The notes under the pieces were generated by a model. That model was not told the origin of the DNA. It made no database searches and was given only the letters and a program-made list of their open reading frames with translations. Shown piece after piece: positions 49,390 through 58,291 of a stretch of DNA of 64,000 bases. This stretch comes from Nitrosomonas aestuarii. Lineage in GTDB: Bacteria > Pseudomonadota > Gammaproteobacteria > Burkholderiales > Nitrosomonadaceae. Each line of letters starts with the position of its first letter. The first letter of the stretch is position 1. The DNA lies in NCBI RefSeq assembly GCF_003046585.1, contig NZ_QAAE01000008.1, positions 1 through 64,000 on the forward strand, in the 5' to 3' direction. Position numbers and translations under genes: made by a program.

Positions 49390-51255
49390 TTAAACAGCTT
49401 CCAATATTAAATTTTTTCCACCTTTTTTAGCACGATACAAAGCTTCATCGGCACGCTTGAAAATACTCTCCTGCGTTTCGCCCTGTTTACACTCAGCAAC
49501 ACCTGCACTGAAAGTAATAAGAATTTTTTTATGTTCATGCAAGAAAAACTTTTTGGTCAAATCTCGCTTTATTCTTGACAACACTTCAACAGCTGCTTTC
49601 ATCCCGGTATTCGGCAACAAGATTACAAATTCTTCGCCACCATACCGTGCAATAACATCATCAATTCGTGTAACATTTTTTACCGCATTAACCAGATATA
49701 CGAGCGCTTCATCCCCAACTTTATGACCGTGAATGTCATTCAGTACTTTGAAATTATCGATATCGAGCACTCCATAACATATGGGTAACTGCTGCCGTTG
49801 CGCACGCGACATTTCGCGCTCAAATGCCAGATCCAAACCACGGCGATTCAAAATACCCGTCAAATGATCCTCGTGTACCTTTTCGCTCATTTGCTGCAGT
49901 TCGGATTCAAGCTGCACTATTTTTTCCTGAGCGGTCTCTACTTCCGCACATGCTGCCAAGAATCCGTCCCGGTAATTTTGCGTACTTTCCTGCATCTGCC
50001 GGGTGTCTTTCATAATTTCAAGCAGCAAATGATTCAGCATACCCAAATCATCAGTTTGATTAATTTGTTCTGAATAACGTTCTATTTTGTCATGATAATC
50101 ACCCGTTTCATCGGATAATTCTTCTATATTGTTGATCAGGCAGGTGACCATTTCCTTAAGCGTTGTCCTGGCATCACCCAGGTTGCGCTTAATAATGCTC
50201 TGTCTCTGGATAATCTCGTCTAAATAATTTTCAACCTCAATCATCAAACGTTTATCCAAAGGACAGATTATCGTTTCCCGCAATCTGGCGATGTGATTTT
50301 TTATCCATTCATCTTCAGACAATAATTCACTGGTGCTTACCAGTAGCTTATCCAATAAGCGCAACAAACCCCGTTGTAATCTTGCATTGTCTTCCGAACA
50401 GTATTCAAATTTTTCGAGAAGTTGTTTAAATTCTAAAGCAAACTGTTGCATTTCTTGCTTGCTTTCGATGATACGCACTTTGCGCGACAGATTTATGGCC
50501 TCGTTACTCAGAGTCTCATCGTTTAACTTTACAGATGCGACATGTTCTAAAACCTGTATCAACAGTTCGCGCAACTGAATTGTTATATCATTAACAAATG
50601 TGTAACTTTGTGGCAGCTGAGTATCTGCTGACTGCCCTTGTCCATCATATGGACCGGTTTTCACTTTTGGCAGCAATGCATCACCAGTATCTGCGACCAC
50701 GATTTCAATCTCCTTGGCTGTGTCTGTCGCTAAAACATCCCATGACTCCATCAATGCGATTAATTTTTTCTGCAGTTGATATGTATCTGTTGAAAATCGG
50801 GTTAATACACGATTCAGGCCCTCACGTTTCCTGGCAATGGTCACTTTCCCATGATTGGACTCCAGTTGCTTTAAGAGCCGGACAATCGTTTCACCCCAGG
50901 AACACTCTCTATACGGGGGTTTAATATCATCTGTATTCAATCCACTATCCGATTGTGTGGCCAGTCCGGCAAGCTTCATAAATACTGATCTGTATTCATT
51001 CCAGTCGTTATTCTGCAGCGCTTCTTCGAATTTACTGGCCAGATCTCTTAATTCCTGTGTATGCCGGGGAAAATCGGATACGAAAGACGAAAGCGTGTTG
51101 GACGTGCTTACACTCATACGACTGCCAGGTTTTCCAGCGATTTCTTCGTAAACCTTGTGGTAATTATCGGGTGTTGGTGGTTGTCTTAATGAAGCCAGCT
51201 TTAGCAAAGCTTGCCGTGCAATTACCGAGGGGCCGGGGCTATCAGTTTCATTCAT
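49390..51255 (-). CDS. Diguanylate cyclase (GGEEF) with long N-terminal helical region
   Basis: Predicted c-di-GMP synthase (621 aa), cytoplasmic with no membrane helix. Residues about 1-440 are mostly helical, with coiled-coil stretches (NQTDDLGMLNHLLLEIMKD, KIVQLESELQQMSEKV), probably a sensor or dimerisation part that I cannot assign. The GGDEF domain has DIDNFKVLNDIHGHKVGD and active site GGEEF at 539-543. An intact inhibitory site RIDD precedes it, unlike the other cyclase in this window. Confidence 0.88.
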   Translation of the reverse strand: MNETDSPGPSVIARQALLKLASLRQPPTPDNYHKVYEEIAGKPGSRMSVSTSNTLSSFVSDFPRHTQELRDLASKFEEALQNNDWNEYRSVFMKLAGLATQSDSGLNTDDIKPPYRECSWGETIVRLLKQLESNHGKVTIARKREGLNRVLTRFSTDTYQLQKKLIALMESWDVLATDTAKEIEIVVADTGDALLPKVKTGPYDGQGQSADTQLPQSYTFVNDITIQLRELLIQVLEHVASVKLNDETLSNEAINLSRKVRIIESKQEMQQFALEFKQLLEKFEYCSEDNARLQRGLLRLLDKLLVSTSELLSEDEWIKNHIARLRETIICPLDKRLMIEVENYLDEIIQRQSIIKRNLGDARTTLKEMVTCLINNIEELSDETGDYHDKIERYSEQINQTDDLGMLNHLLLEIMKDTRQMQESTQNYRDGFLAACAEVETAQEKIVQLESELQQMSEKVHEDHLTGILNRRGLDLAFEREMSRAQRQQLPICYGVLDIDNFKVLNDIHGHKVGDEALVYLVNAVKNVTRIDDVIARYGGEEFVILLPNTGMKAAVEVLSRIKRDLTKKFFLHEHKKILITFSAGVAECKQGETQESIFKRADEALYRAKKGGKNLILEAV

Positions 51256-51705
51256 AATTAATCATCGACAGAATTTTTTGAGAATAAAACACATTTAGTA
51301 TTTGCTGTGTGTTTACTTGTTATTCAGTTAATTAGTAAAGTGCAAAATGCGCATGAGTTTCGATCAAGTAGATACGTATACTACACGCAGGTTCGGTTTT
51401 GCATTGCATGGAATAAACGATTTTTAATCCATCAACTTGTTTTTTTGATAACCAGTTAAATAACGGCACTAAACTTGGATCTATAAAAAGTCAACTCACT
51501 CAAAAAAGTTACTATCGCTCAATCCCTTCAGTCGCTTTCACTTGATAAAAAAATAATAACCACATTATATTAATAGCTTATCCAGCTAAACAAAAAATCT
51601 ACAAAAAAAATTTAGCTTACCCATGTCATGAACGCGTATTTAGCAATATTTGCACCATTTACTTTAATTACCGATAATAGTGACCTTATCTTTTAAGGTG
51701 AAATC
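51256..51705. other. Intergenic region with nothing recognised
   Basis: About 450 AT-rich bases between two divergent genes. No gene, stem-loop terminator or RNA was recognised. The last 20 bases carry the AAGGTG ribosome binding site of the next gene. Confidence 0.4.
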
Positions 51706-52071
51706 ATGATTACAATACAAAAGCAAAATAATTTGATCATAGTCGCAGTCATTGGTGAATTTACATTATCTGATTACAAGCAATTTGAAGATCAAGTCAT
51801 TTATCAATCCACCTTTGAAGGCAAGGTAAATGTTGTCGTTGACTTTCGCGATATGCTGAACTACACCGTTGATGTCGCATGGGAAGACCTCAAATTCATG
51901 CATGAACACGGCAACGATTTCAGTCATGTCGCGGTGGTAACTGACGATGAGTGGCAAACCTGGAGCGCATGGATATCAAACCTGTTCACAGACGCTCAAG
52001 TTATTGTTTTTAATGATTATGAAAAGGCTGTCACATGGGCGGCATCCGGGGACATTTCACCATCCGTATAA
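51706..52071 (+). CDS. SpoIIAA/STAS-like protein
   Basis: A 121-residue soluble protein of the SpoIIAA-like (DUF3478) type, a fold related to STAS and SEC14 domains. It shows the alternating strand-helix pattern: IIVAVIGEFTLSDYKQFEDQ, VNVVVDFRDML, HVAVVTDDEWQTW, VIVFNDYEKAVTW. Such proteins are found in many proteobacteria without a known role; no phospho-acceptor Ser typical of anti-anti-sigma factors is evident at the expected loop. AAGGTG lies just upstream of the ATG. Confidence 0.78.
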   Translation: MITIQKQNNLIIVAVIGEFTLSDYKQFEDQVIYQSTFEGKVNVVVDFRDMLNYTVDVAWEDLKFMHEHGNDFSHVAVVTDDEWQTWSAWISNLFTDAQVIVFNDYEKAVTWAASGDISPSV

Positions 52072-52118
52072 ATACGCACATGAGCTTGTTTACTTAATAA
52101 AATTATTTCAATATACGC

Positions 52119-52607
52119 ATGGACGATTTCGCTTTTGCCAGAGTATTGCATGTATTAGGCGTGGTCTTCTGGATTGGAGGTGTTGCCATGGTTACGCTGG
52201 TGCTACTGCCAGCGTTAAAACACTGGTCATCACCTACGGAAGCCATGGTTTTTTTTACTAATTTCAGACGCCGGTTCGCTGCACAGGCCCGCTATTCCAC
52301 CTTACTCGTAGGCTTGAGCGGGTTTTACATGACATACGTGCTGGATGCCTGGCACCGTTTTACACAATGGCAATATTGGTGGATGCATGCCATGGTCCTG
52401 ATCTGGCTGCTTTTTACCGTAATGCTGTTTGTATTTGAACCACGGTCCAGGCGAAAGTCAAATCCGGCTTCGCCGCAAAATATTACCCTACAGACGTTTG
52501 CAAATATTCAGCATAGGCATTTAATTTTACTTATCCTGAGCTTACTCACCATTGCCGGTGCAGTAGCAGGCAGTCACGGCTGGTTAATAATCGGAGGTAG
52601 ATTGTGA
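52119..52607 (+). CDS. Small multi-pass membrane protein, CopD-like
   Basis: A 162-residue protein with four predicted membrane helices (about 8-28, 55-75, 82-102, 131-152). Helix 1 reads RVLHVLGVVFWIGGVAMVTL, the H-x-x-x-x-x-x-W-I-G pattern shared by the CopD/PuuD-like membrane families. Several His residues are buried, which would suit heme or copper, but this is inference. It shares a GTGA overlap with the next gene, so the two are coupled. Confidence 0.7.
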   Translation: MDDFAFARVLHVLGVVFWIGGVAMVTLVLLPALKHWSSPTEAMVFFTNFRRRFAAQARYSTLLVGLSGFYMTYVLDAWHRFTQWQYWWMHAMVLIWLLFTVMLFVFEPRSRRKSNPASPQNITLQTFANIQHRHLILLILSLLTIAGAVAGSHGWLIIGGRL

Positions 52608-52987
52608 GCTTTGCCCTGATCAAAATGATTCATGTCAGCAGCGTCATTACCAGTTTCTTACTTTTTTTTCTGCGCGGCATCTGGTTAATGCAGAATTCAC
52701 CCAAACTGCGCCAACGCTGGGTCAAAATCCTTCCACATGTCGTCGACACCATTTTACTGACCAGTGCAATAACGCTGGCTGTTAAAATTCAACAAAGCCC
52801 ACTGAGCGACGCATGGTTGACTGCCAAGGTTATCGGCATATTAATCTATATCGGCTTGGGTATGATCGCCATGCGTTTCGGCAAAACGCGCAGAACACGT
52901 ATCACCGCTTGGATTACCGCAGAATGTGTATTTCTTTATATCGTACTAGTGGCATTGACCAAAAGTCCTGTTCTCAATTTGTTTTAA
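52604..52987 (+). CDS. SirB2-family membrane protein
   Basis: A 127-residue protein with four predicted membrane helices, matching the SirB2 family (invasion-gene expression up-regulator in name only). Typical segments are LIKMIHVSSVITSFLLFFLRG, LPHVVDTILLTSAI and WLTAKVIGILIYI. The start is GTG with a strong GGAGG upstream. It is coupled to the preceding CopD-like gene; both have His-containing first helices. The biochemical role of SirB2 proteins is not established. Confidence 0.82.
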   Translation: MSFALIKMIHVSSVITSFLLFFLRGIWLMQNSPKLRQRWVKILPHVVDTILLTSAITLAVKIQQSPLSDAWLTAKVIGILIYIGLGMIAMRFGKTRRTRITAWITAECVFLYIVLVALTKSPVLNLF

Positions 52988-53008
52988 TATTTAGACAATC
53001 TGTGCAAT

Positions 53009-53563
53009 ATGGTAACGATAAGGCAGAATGCTTTTGATTTTTCCCGATTCACGCTCAAAAATGCCACGCCTGATCATTGCGACGATATCTGCAAACTGGT
53101 TAACATGACCTATCGCGGAAAATCAGGATGGACCAGAGAGACAGATATCATTAGCGGCAATCGAACGCATATCGGTGAAATAACAGCCGCCATGTCCAGG
53201 CCGAATGCACAGTTTTTCGTCGTGTATAGGGAACGACTGCTCGCCGCCTGTATTTATCTTGCCAAAGAACAACAGCATGCCTATATCGGTTTTTTTTCGG
53301 TACACCCGAATTTTCAGGGACGAGGCATCGGTAAGCATGTGCTGCAACAGGCCGAAATCATTGCAAAACAACAATTGCAAGCTAGAAAAATTGTAATGTT
53401 TGTCGTCTCCCAGCGCCACGAGCTAATTGCATTTTATCAACGCCGCGGGTATCAACGTACTGATCGCATAGAAGAATACCCCCTGCACCGCGGTATCGGC
53501 ACACCCAGAGTGCATGGATTAACGATAGAATACCTGGAGAAATATATAGAAAAGCTTGTTTAA
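53009..53563 (+). CDS. GNAT-family N-acetyltransferase
   Basis: Predicted acetyl-CoA-dependent acyltransferase (184 aa). The acetyl-CoA loop is seen in VHPNFQGRGIGKHVLQQAE and the family's C-terminal strand in RGYQRTDRIEEYP. The acceptor is unknown. Its stop is close to the start of the lyase-like gene that follows, so the two may be one transcript. Confidence 0.86.
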   Translation: MVTIRQNAFDFSRFTLKNATPDHCDDICKLVNMTYRGKSGWTRETDIISGNRTHIGEITAAMSRPNAQFFVVYRERLLAACIYLAKEQQHAYIGFFSVHPNFQGRGIGKHVLQQAEIIAKQQLQARKIVMFVVSQRHELIAFYQRRGYQRTDRIEEYPLHRGIGTPRVHGLTIEYLEKYIEKLV

Positions 53564-53615
53564 CACTCTGAAGAGAGTAAGCTCTGGATTATCCAACACA
53601 AATATTTATAAAAAA

Positions 53616-55127
53616 ATGTATCGCCTAAATATTACATTGATTTTGTTATTCCTGACCTTGAATGCACAGAGTGAGGTTTATTGGTCGCAAGGCAGCAAGG
53701 AGAACAGAGACGGCGCAAACTTCATTTTCTCTGATGCCTCCGCAAAACTTCTATGGCGCCGTCAACTTGGAGACTGGATCGACCGCAACGGCGAGCTTTA
53801 CGGTAATGCGGCGTTTTCAATAACGCATGTTCAAGATCTGGATACCGCCAGAAAAGTATCATTAGACCTGACTTCTCTGGTGAAATACTGGATAAAAAAC
53901 CCGGACAGTTATCATGGCGTTTATCTGAAAGAAGAGTCCGGTAAGGGAACGATTGTTTTCGAATCATCCGAGGTTAAATCCTTGGAACCACCTCATTTAA
54001 CCATACAAACCTCTCAAAATGAGACCAAGACATATAAAGTGACCAGGGACACTGCCCTTTCCACTACATCACACAGATCGCTGGGACATGATGAACAGCT
54101 TCTGGTCGGGTCTAACACGCCTGCCTTAATTGCCATTGACGACAAGTTTTTAGCGTTAGATAACACCGAAATCACGCACGCCAGGCTGAATTTAACGACA
54201 ACTACTAAACAATTCGGCGATACACAGATAGGTGTTTTTGCAATCGCGCCGCTGCAGGCACCTGGTGAAATAGAACGCGGTATCGCCTGGGATTATCCGG
54301 CTGACCAGAATCTGGCTGAACACCCGGATGTCATCATTGCCGAGCAGTTTAATGCACAGCGCGGTTTATTTAATTCATCTGCAAATACCGATTGGCAAAG
54401 TCATCTGGACGATACCAGTGGCTACAATAATTACCGGATTGTTGACACCGCATATGATAGCGACCGCTTCAAGCCACTTGACGGAAGCGCATTGCAAATT
54501 GAATTTAACCAAAAAACAAATTACGGATTTACCGGCCACTATCGCTTTAAAAATCTCATCGGACATGAACCGGAACAAATGTACTTCCGCTATTATTTAC
54601 GTTTTGGAGATAACTGGCGCCCGACTGACGGCGGTAAATTACCCGGTTTTGCCGGTACATATAATACGGCGGGATGGGGTGGCCGCGCTGTTGATGGCTA
54701 TAATGGCTGGTCTGCCCGCGGGCTCTTTTTTTTAGAGGCGTCGTCTAACTCAACATTTGAAGGTGCCATCCCGCTGGGCAATTATGTTTATCATCCGGAT
54801 AGCAATACAAACTATGGTGAGAATGTATCCTGGAACAGTGCGATTAATTTGCTGCAGAAAAATCGCTGGTATGCAATTGAACAATATTTAAAGCTGAATG
54901 ATCCCGACAAATCCAATGGACAATTAACGGTCTGGATCGATGGAAAAAAAGTGTTAGATAAAACAGATTTTCGCTTTCGTAAAACTGATCAGCTGAAAAT
55001 TGAAAACCTGTGGTTGAATTTTTATCATGGCGGCATTGATAAGCCGAGATCAACGTTTTACCTTTATATTGACAATTTAGTTATTGCTACACGATATATC
55101 GGTCCGATGAAAATGAATCATCAGTAA
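53616..55127 (+). CDS. Secreted DNRLRE / polysaccharide-lyase-like protein
   Basis: A 503-residue exported protein. The signal peptide is MYRLNITLILLFLTLNAQS. Residues about 20-220 resemble a DNRLRE (CBM96-type) beta module, seen in VSLDLTSLVKYWIKNPDSYH and GVYLKEESGKGTIVFESSE. Residues about 270-500 resemble the polysaccharide lyase family 14 fold: MYFRYYLRFGDNWRPTDGGK, LPGFAGTYN, NRWYAIEQYLKLN, GQLTVWIDGKKVLD and FYLYIDNLVIATRYIGP. It would bind and perhaps cleave an acidic polysaccharide outside the cell. The ATG at 53616 is preferred over a TTG at 53556 that overlaps the GNAT gene. The lyase activity is inference. Confidence 0.75.
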   Translation: MYRLNITLILLFLTLNAQSEVYWSQGSKENRDGANFIFSDASAKLLWRRQLGDWIDRNGELYGNAAFSITHVQDLDTARKVSLDLTSLVKYWIKNPDSYHGVYLKEESGKGTIVFESSEVKSLEPPHLTIQTSQNETKTYKVTRDTALSTTSHRSLGHDEQLLVGSNTPALIAIDDKFLALDNTEITHARLNLTTTTKQFGDTQIGVFAIAPLQAPGEIERGIAWDYPADQNLAEHPDVIIAEQFNAQRGLFNSSANTDWQSHLDDTSGYNNYRIVDTAYDSDRFKPLDGSALQIEFNQKTNYGFTGHYRFKNLIGHEPEQMYFRYYLRFGDNWRPTDGGKLPGFAGTYNTAGWGGRAVDGYNGWSARGLFFLEASSNSTFEGAIPLGNYVYHPDSNTNYGENVSWNSAINLLQKNRWYAIEQYLKLNDPDKSNGQLTVWIDGKKVLDKTDFRFRKTDQLKIENLWLNFYHGGIDKPRSTFYLYIDNLVIATRYIGPMKMNHQ

Positions 55128-55155
55128 AAACTAATATAACAAAAACAGCTTCTGT

Positions 55156-56076
55156 TCAATCATTTCTTTTGGATGCCCGCATCAACGCGGCTGCTTCCTT
55201 CAACAAAAATTCACTAAATGCATGCGCCACGGCGGACAGGCGCTTGTTTTTACGGTTAACAATATGCCAGTGGCGCAGGATTGGAAAGCCCTGAACATCG
55301 AGCATTTTCAGCCGCCCAGTCTCAAGTTCAAGCTCTGCTGTATGCTGCGACATGATTGCGAGTCCCATCCCCGCCTGCACGGCTTGTTTGATAGCTTCGG
55401 TGGTATCGGTTTCCATACCTTTATTGATGTTGATTTTATGTTCAGTAAAAAATCGTTCCATGGCATCACGTGTACCTGAGCCCATTTCGCGCACCAGAAA
55501 AATTTCCTTTGCCAGTTTTTTGACTGGGATGTTATGTTCTAGGCACAACGGATGATTGGGCGGCGCAACAACAACCAGCGGATTTTCCATAAATGATTCG
55601 CTGACGATGTCGATGTCTTCCGGGGGCAATCCCATAATCGCCAGGTCAATGGCATTTTCGGCTAATAGTTTAAGTATTGTTACTCGATTGGAAACATTCA
55701 GACTGACAGAAACACCGTTATAGCGCTGGCAAAATTTGGCCAGCAAATGTGGTGCAAAGTAATTGGCGGTGGTCACTACTGCGATATTCAACTTACCGCG
55801 CTCCATGCCTTTGAGTTCATCCAGTGCAAGTTCCAAATCAGACAAGCGCTGCAAAATATCACGGCTGTAACGATATAACTCATTTCCAGCTTCAGTTAAA
55901 TAAATCTGCTTACCCATTTGTTCAAACAAAGGCAGTCCTATATTCCCTTCCAGTTGTTTTATCTGCATGGAAACAGCCGGTTGAGATAAGTAGAGCGCTT
56001 TGGCCGCACGTGAATAGCTCAAGTGGTGCGCAACTCTCTCAAATACTTTCAATTGTCGTAGCGTGAGATGCAGCAT
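55156..56076 (-). CDS. cbbR: LysR-type regulator CbbR
   Basis: Transcription regulator of the Calvin-cycle genes (306 aa). An N-terminal winged helix-turn-helix (LRQLKVFERVAHHLSYSRAA, LYLSQPAVSMQIKQLE) is followed by a periplasmic-binding-like effector domain from about 90. It is divergent from cbbL with 217 bases between, the standard CbbR arrangement, and so likely senses a metabolic signal and activates cbbLS while repressing itself. The call rests on family plus position. Confidence 0.92.
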   Translation of the reverse strand: MLHLTLRQLKVFERVAHHLSYSRAAKALYLSQPAVSMQIKQLEGNIGLPLFEQMGKQIYLTEAGNELYRYSRDILQRLSDLELALDELKGMERGKLNIAVVTTANYFAPHLLAKFCQRYNGVSVSLNVSNRVTILKLLAENAIDLAIMGLPPEDIDIVSESFMENPLVVVAPPNHPLCLEHNIPVKKLAKEIFLVREMGSGTRDAMERFFTEHKININKGMETDTTEAIKQAVQAGMGLAIMSQHTAELELETGRLKMLDVQGFPILRHWHIVNRKNKRLSAVAHAFSEFLLKEAAALMRASKRND

Positions 56077-56116
56077 AGTTCAATTATCCAGTTCTTTATA
56101 AGTAAAAGCTTATCAT

Positions 56117-56132
56117 AGTTATTAGAATAACT
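56117..56132. promoter_or_regulatory. Candidate CbbR operator, inverted repeat near cbbR
   Basis: A perfect 7-base inverted repeat, AGTTATT-AG-AATAACT, lies 41 bases upstream of the cbbR start. The overlapping TTA-N7-TGA (56122-56134) fits the reported CbbR pattern TNA-N7-TNA. It is preceded by another repeat, ATAAG-N6-CTTAT (56098-56113). Position and symmetry suit autoregulation. Not verified. Confidence 0.5.
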
Positions 56133-56193
56133 GATTTGATCTTATGGTTAAATATATTTATAGTACACGTCATGTTTCAAACGCTCATGTTTG

Positions 56194-56232
56194 TTACAAA
56201 TCGTTACTTAATCACTGCTTAATTGTTACTTA
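56194..56232 (+). promoter_or_regulatory. Candidate CbbR sites upstream of cbbL, with helically phased GTTAC repeats
   Basis: Two TNA-N7-TNA matches lie at 56194-56206 (TTA/TTA) and 56220-56232 (TAA/TTA). The element GTTAC occurs at 56193, 56203 and 56225, that is 10 and 22 bases apart, close to one and two turns of DNA, so bound proteins would face the same side. They lie about 60-100 bases before the cbbL start. Confidence 0.45.
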
Positions 56233-56293
56233 ACCTCCTCTCTTTCGTGTTGTGATATGAACTGAATCGAGTGGATCTTACTGGAGAAAAATT

Positions 56294-57712
56294 ATGGCTA
56301 AAACATACAGCGCCGGCGTTAAGGAATACCGCCAAACTTATTGGATGCCCGAATATACCCCACTGGACACGGATATTTTGGCGTGTTTCAAAATTACACC
56401 TCAGCCAGGCGTACCTCGTGAAGAAGTAGCCGCAGCAGTAGCGGCCGAATCTTCCACTGGTACCTGGACCACAGTCTGGACTGACCTTTTGACCGATCTG
56501 GATTACTATAAAGGCCGTGCTTATCGTATTGAAGATGTGCCTGGTGATGACACCTGCTACTATGCTTTCGTAGCATACCCGATCGACCTGTTTGAAGAAG
56601 GCTCCGTAGTTAACGTGTTCACTTCTCTGGTAGGTAACGTTTTTGGTTTCAAAGCGCTACGTGCCCTGCGTCTGGAAGATGTTCGTTTTCCGATTGCTTT
56701 CGTAAAAACTTGCGGAGGCCCTCCTGCAGGTATTCAGGTGGAGCGCGATCGCTTCAATAAATATGGTCGTGCGCTGTTGGGATGCACCATCAAACCCAAA
56801 CTGGGGCTCTCAGCCAAAAATTACGGTCGTGCCGTGTATGAATGTCTGCGCGGCGGCTTGGATCTGACCAAGGACGACGAAAATATTAACAGCCAGCCCT
56901 TTATGCGTTGGCGTGATCGTTTTGAATTCGTAGTGGAAGCCTGTCAAAAGGCAGAGCGTGAAACTGGTGAACGTAAAGGCCATTATCTTAATGTAACCGC
57001 ACCTACACCAGAAGAAATGTACAAACGCGCCGAGTTTGCCAAGGAACTGGGCGCACCGATTATCATGCATGACTATCTGACAGGTGGTTTTACCGCCAAC
57101 ACAGGTTTGGCAAACTGGTGTCGGGACAATGGCATGCTGTTGCACATTCACCGCGCAATGCACGCTGTGATTGACCGTAATCCGCACCATGGTATTCACT
57201 TCCGTGTTTTAGCCAAGGCACTTCGCTTATCTGGCGGCGATCACCTGCATTCCGGAACCGTGGTTGGCAAACTTGAAGGCGATCGCGAAGCAACTTTGGG
57301 TTGGGTTGATCTCATGCGTGACAGCTTTGTCAAAGAAGACCGTGCACGCGGCATATTCTTCGATCAGGACTGGGGTTCCATGCCCGGCGTATTCCCTGTT
57401 GCTTCGGGTGGTATTCACGTATGGCATATGCCAGCACTGGTTGCAATTTTTGGTGACGATGCCTGCCTGCAGTTTGGTGGTGGCACGTTAGGTCATCCAT
57501 GGGGTAACGCCGCTGGCGCCGCTGCTAATCGCGTCGCGTTGGAAGCGTGTGTGGAAGCGCGTAACAGTGGTGTACAGATCGAAAAAGAAGGCAAAGCCAT
57601 TCTGACAAAAGCCGCCAAAAGCAGTCCGGAACTGAAGATTGCTATGGAAACATGGAAAGAGATCAAGTTTGAGTTTGATACTGTTGACAAACTGGACGTG
57701 GCTCATAAATAA
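56294..57712 (+). CDS. cbbL: RuBisCO large subunit, form IA
   Basis: Fixes CO2 onto ribulose 1,5-bisphosphate (472 aa). The carbamylated lysine is K193 in [16 protein letters not shown] and the loop-6 lysine is K326 in [26 protein letters not shown] and [16 protein letters not shown] line the active site. The N-terminus [16 protein letters not shown] marks form IA, the type of Nitrosomonas and other proteobacterial autotrophs. There are no carboxysome genes beside it; instead it is followed by cbbS, cbbQ and cbbO. TGGAG precedes the ATG by 9 bases. Confidence 0.98.
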   Translation: MAKTYSAGVKEYRQTYWMPEYTPLDTDILACFKITPQPGVPREEVAAAVAAESSTGTWTTVWTDLLTDLDYYKGRAYRIEDVPGDDTCYYAFVAYPIDLFEEGSVVNVFTSLVGNVFGFKALRALRLEDVRFPIAFVKTCGGPPAGIQVERDRFNKYGRALLGCTIKPKLGLSAKNYGRAVYECLRGGLDLTKDDENINSQPFMRWRDRFEFVVEACQKAERETGERKGHYLNVTAPTPEEMYKRAEFAKELGAPIIMHDYLTGGFTANTGLANWCRDNGMLLHIHRAMHAVIDRNPHHGIHFRVLAKALRLSGGDHLHSGTVVGKLEGDREATLGWVDLMRDSFVKEDRARGIFFDQDWGSMPGVFPVASGGIHVWHMPALVAIFGDDACLQFGGGTLGHPWGNAAGAAANRVALEACVEARNSGVQIEKEGKAILTKAAKSSPELKIAMETWKEIKFEFDTVDKLDVAHK

Positions 57713-57729
57713 GTAATACCAAAAAGCAA

Positions 57730-57762
57730 AGGTGGGGAATCAGTGCTGCTTTTTCTCCACCT
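57730..57762 (+). other. Stem-loop between cbbL and cbbS
   Basis: The 5' arm 57730-57739 (AGGTGGGGAA) pairs with the 3' arm 57753-57762 (TTTCTCCACCT-side) over ten pairs with one G-U, loop 13 bases. There is no U run after it, so it is not a terminator. It may stabilise or help process the cbbL message. It lies just before the AAGGAG ribosome binding site of cbbS. Confidence 0.5.
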
Positions 57763-57786
57763 GTAACTGAATTTAAGGAGTAAATA

Positions 57787-58143
57787 ATGAGTGAAGTAAT
57801 AGATTACAAATCACGTGTCAGTGACCCGTCTAGCCGTAAGTTCGAAACATTTTCTTATCTGCCTGCAATGAATGCTAAAGATATTAAGAAACAGGTAGAG
57901 TATCTAATTAGCAAAGGCTGGAATCCGGCCATTGAGCATACTGAACCTGAGTATTTGATGGATTCTTATTGGTACATGTGGAAATTGCCTATGTTTGGTG
58001 AAACCGACGTTGATCGTGTTCTGGCTGAAGCTGAAGCATGCCATAAAGCCAACCCGGACAATCATGTTCGTTTGATTGGTTACAACAATTTTAACCAATC
58101 ACAAGGCACAGCCATGGTGATTTACCGCGGCAAAACCATTTAA
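57787..58143 (+). CDS. cbbS: RuBisCO small subunit
   Basis: Small subunit of the L8S8 enzyme (118 aa). Motifs are [39 protein letters not shown] and [20 protein letters not shown] strong AAGGAG precedes the ATG by 7 bases. It is followed by a rho-independent terminator at 58178-58209, so most transcripts should stop here. Confidence 0.98.
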   Translation: MSEVIDYKSRVSDPSSRKFETFSYLPAMNAKDIKKQVEYLISKGWNPAIEHTEPEYLMDSYWYMWKLPMFGETDVDRVLAEAEACHKANPDNHVRLIGYNNFNQSQGTAMVIYRGKTI

Positions 58144-58177
58144 CTGCCGTCATCGGGTTTTAGCTACTACTCGAAGC

Positions 58178-58209
58178 CCCCTACCCCAAAAGGGCTAGGG
58201 GTTTTTTTT
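58178..58209 (+). terminator. Rho-independent terminator after cbbS
   Basis: A GC-rich stem of ten positions with one mismatch (58178-58187 with 58192-58201), loop AAAA, followed by eight T (58202-58209). It separates cbbLS from cbbQO and would lower expression of the latter by partial readthrough. Confidence 0.85.
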
Positions 58210-58291
58210 GACCTGTGAAACCGCTGGCAAATTGTTAAAAAATCTGGACCAGCGCTTCATAATGTAGCGTAATAAAAAACAGGAGTTTGTC

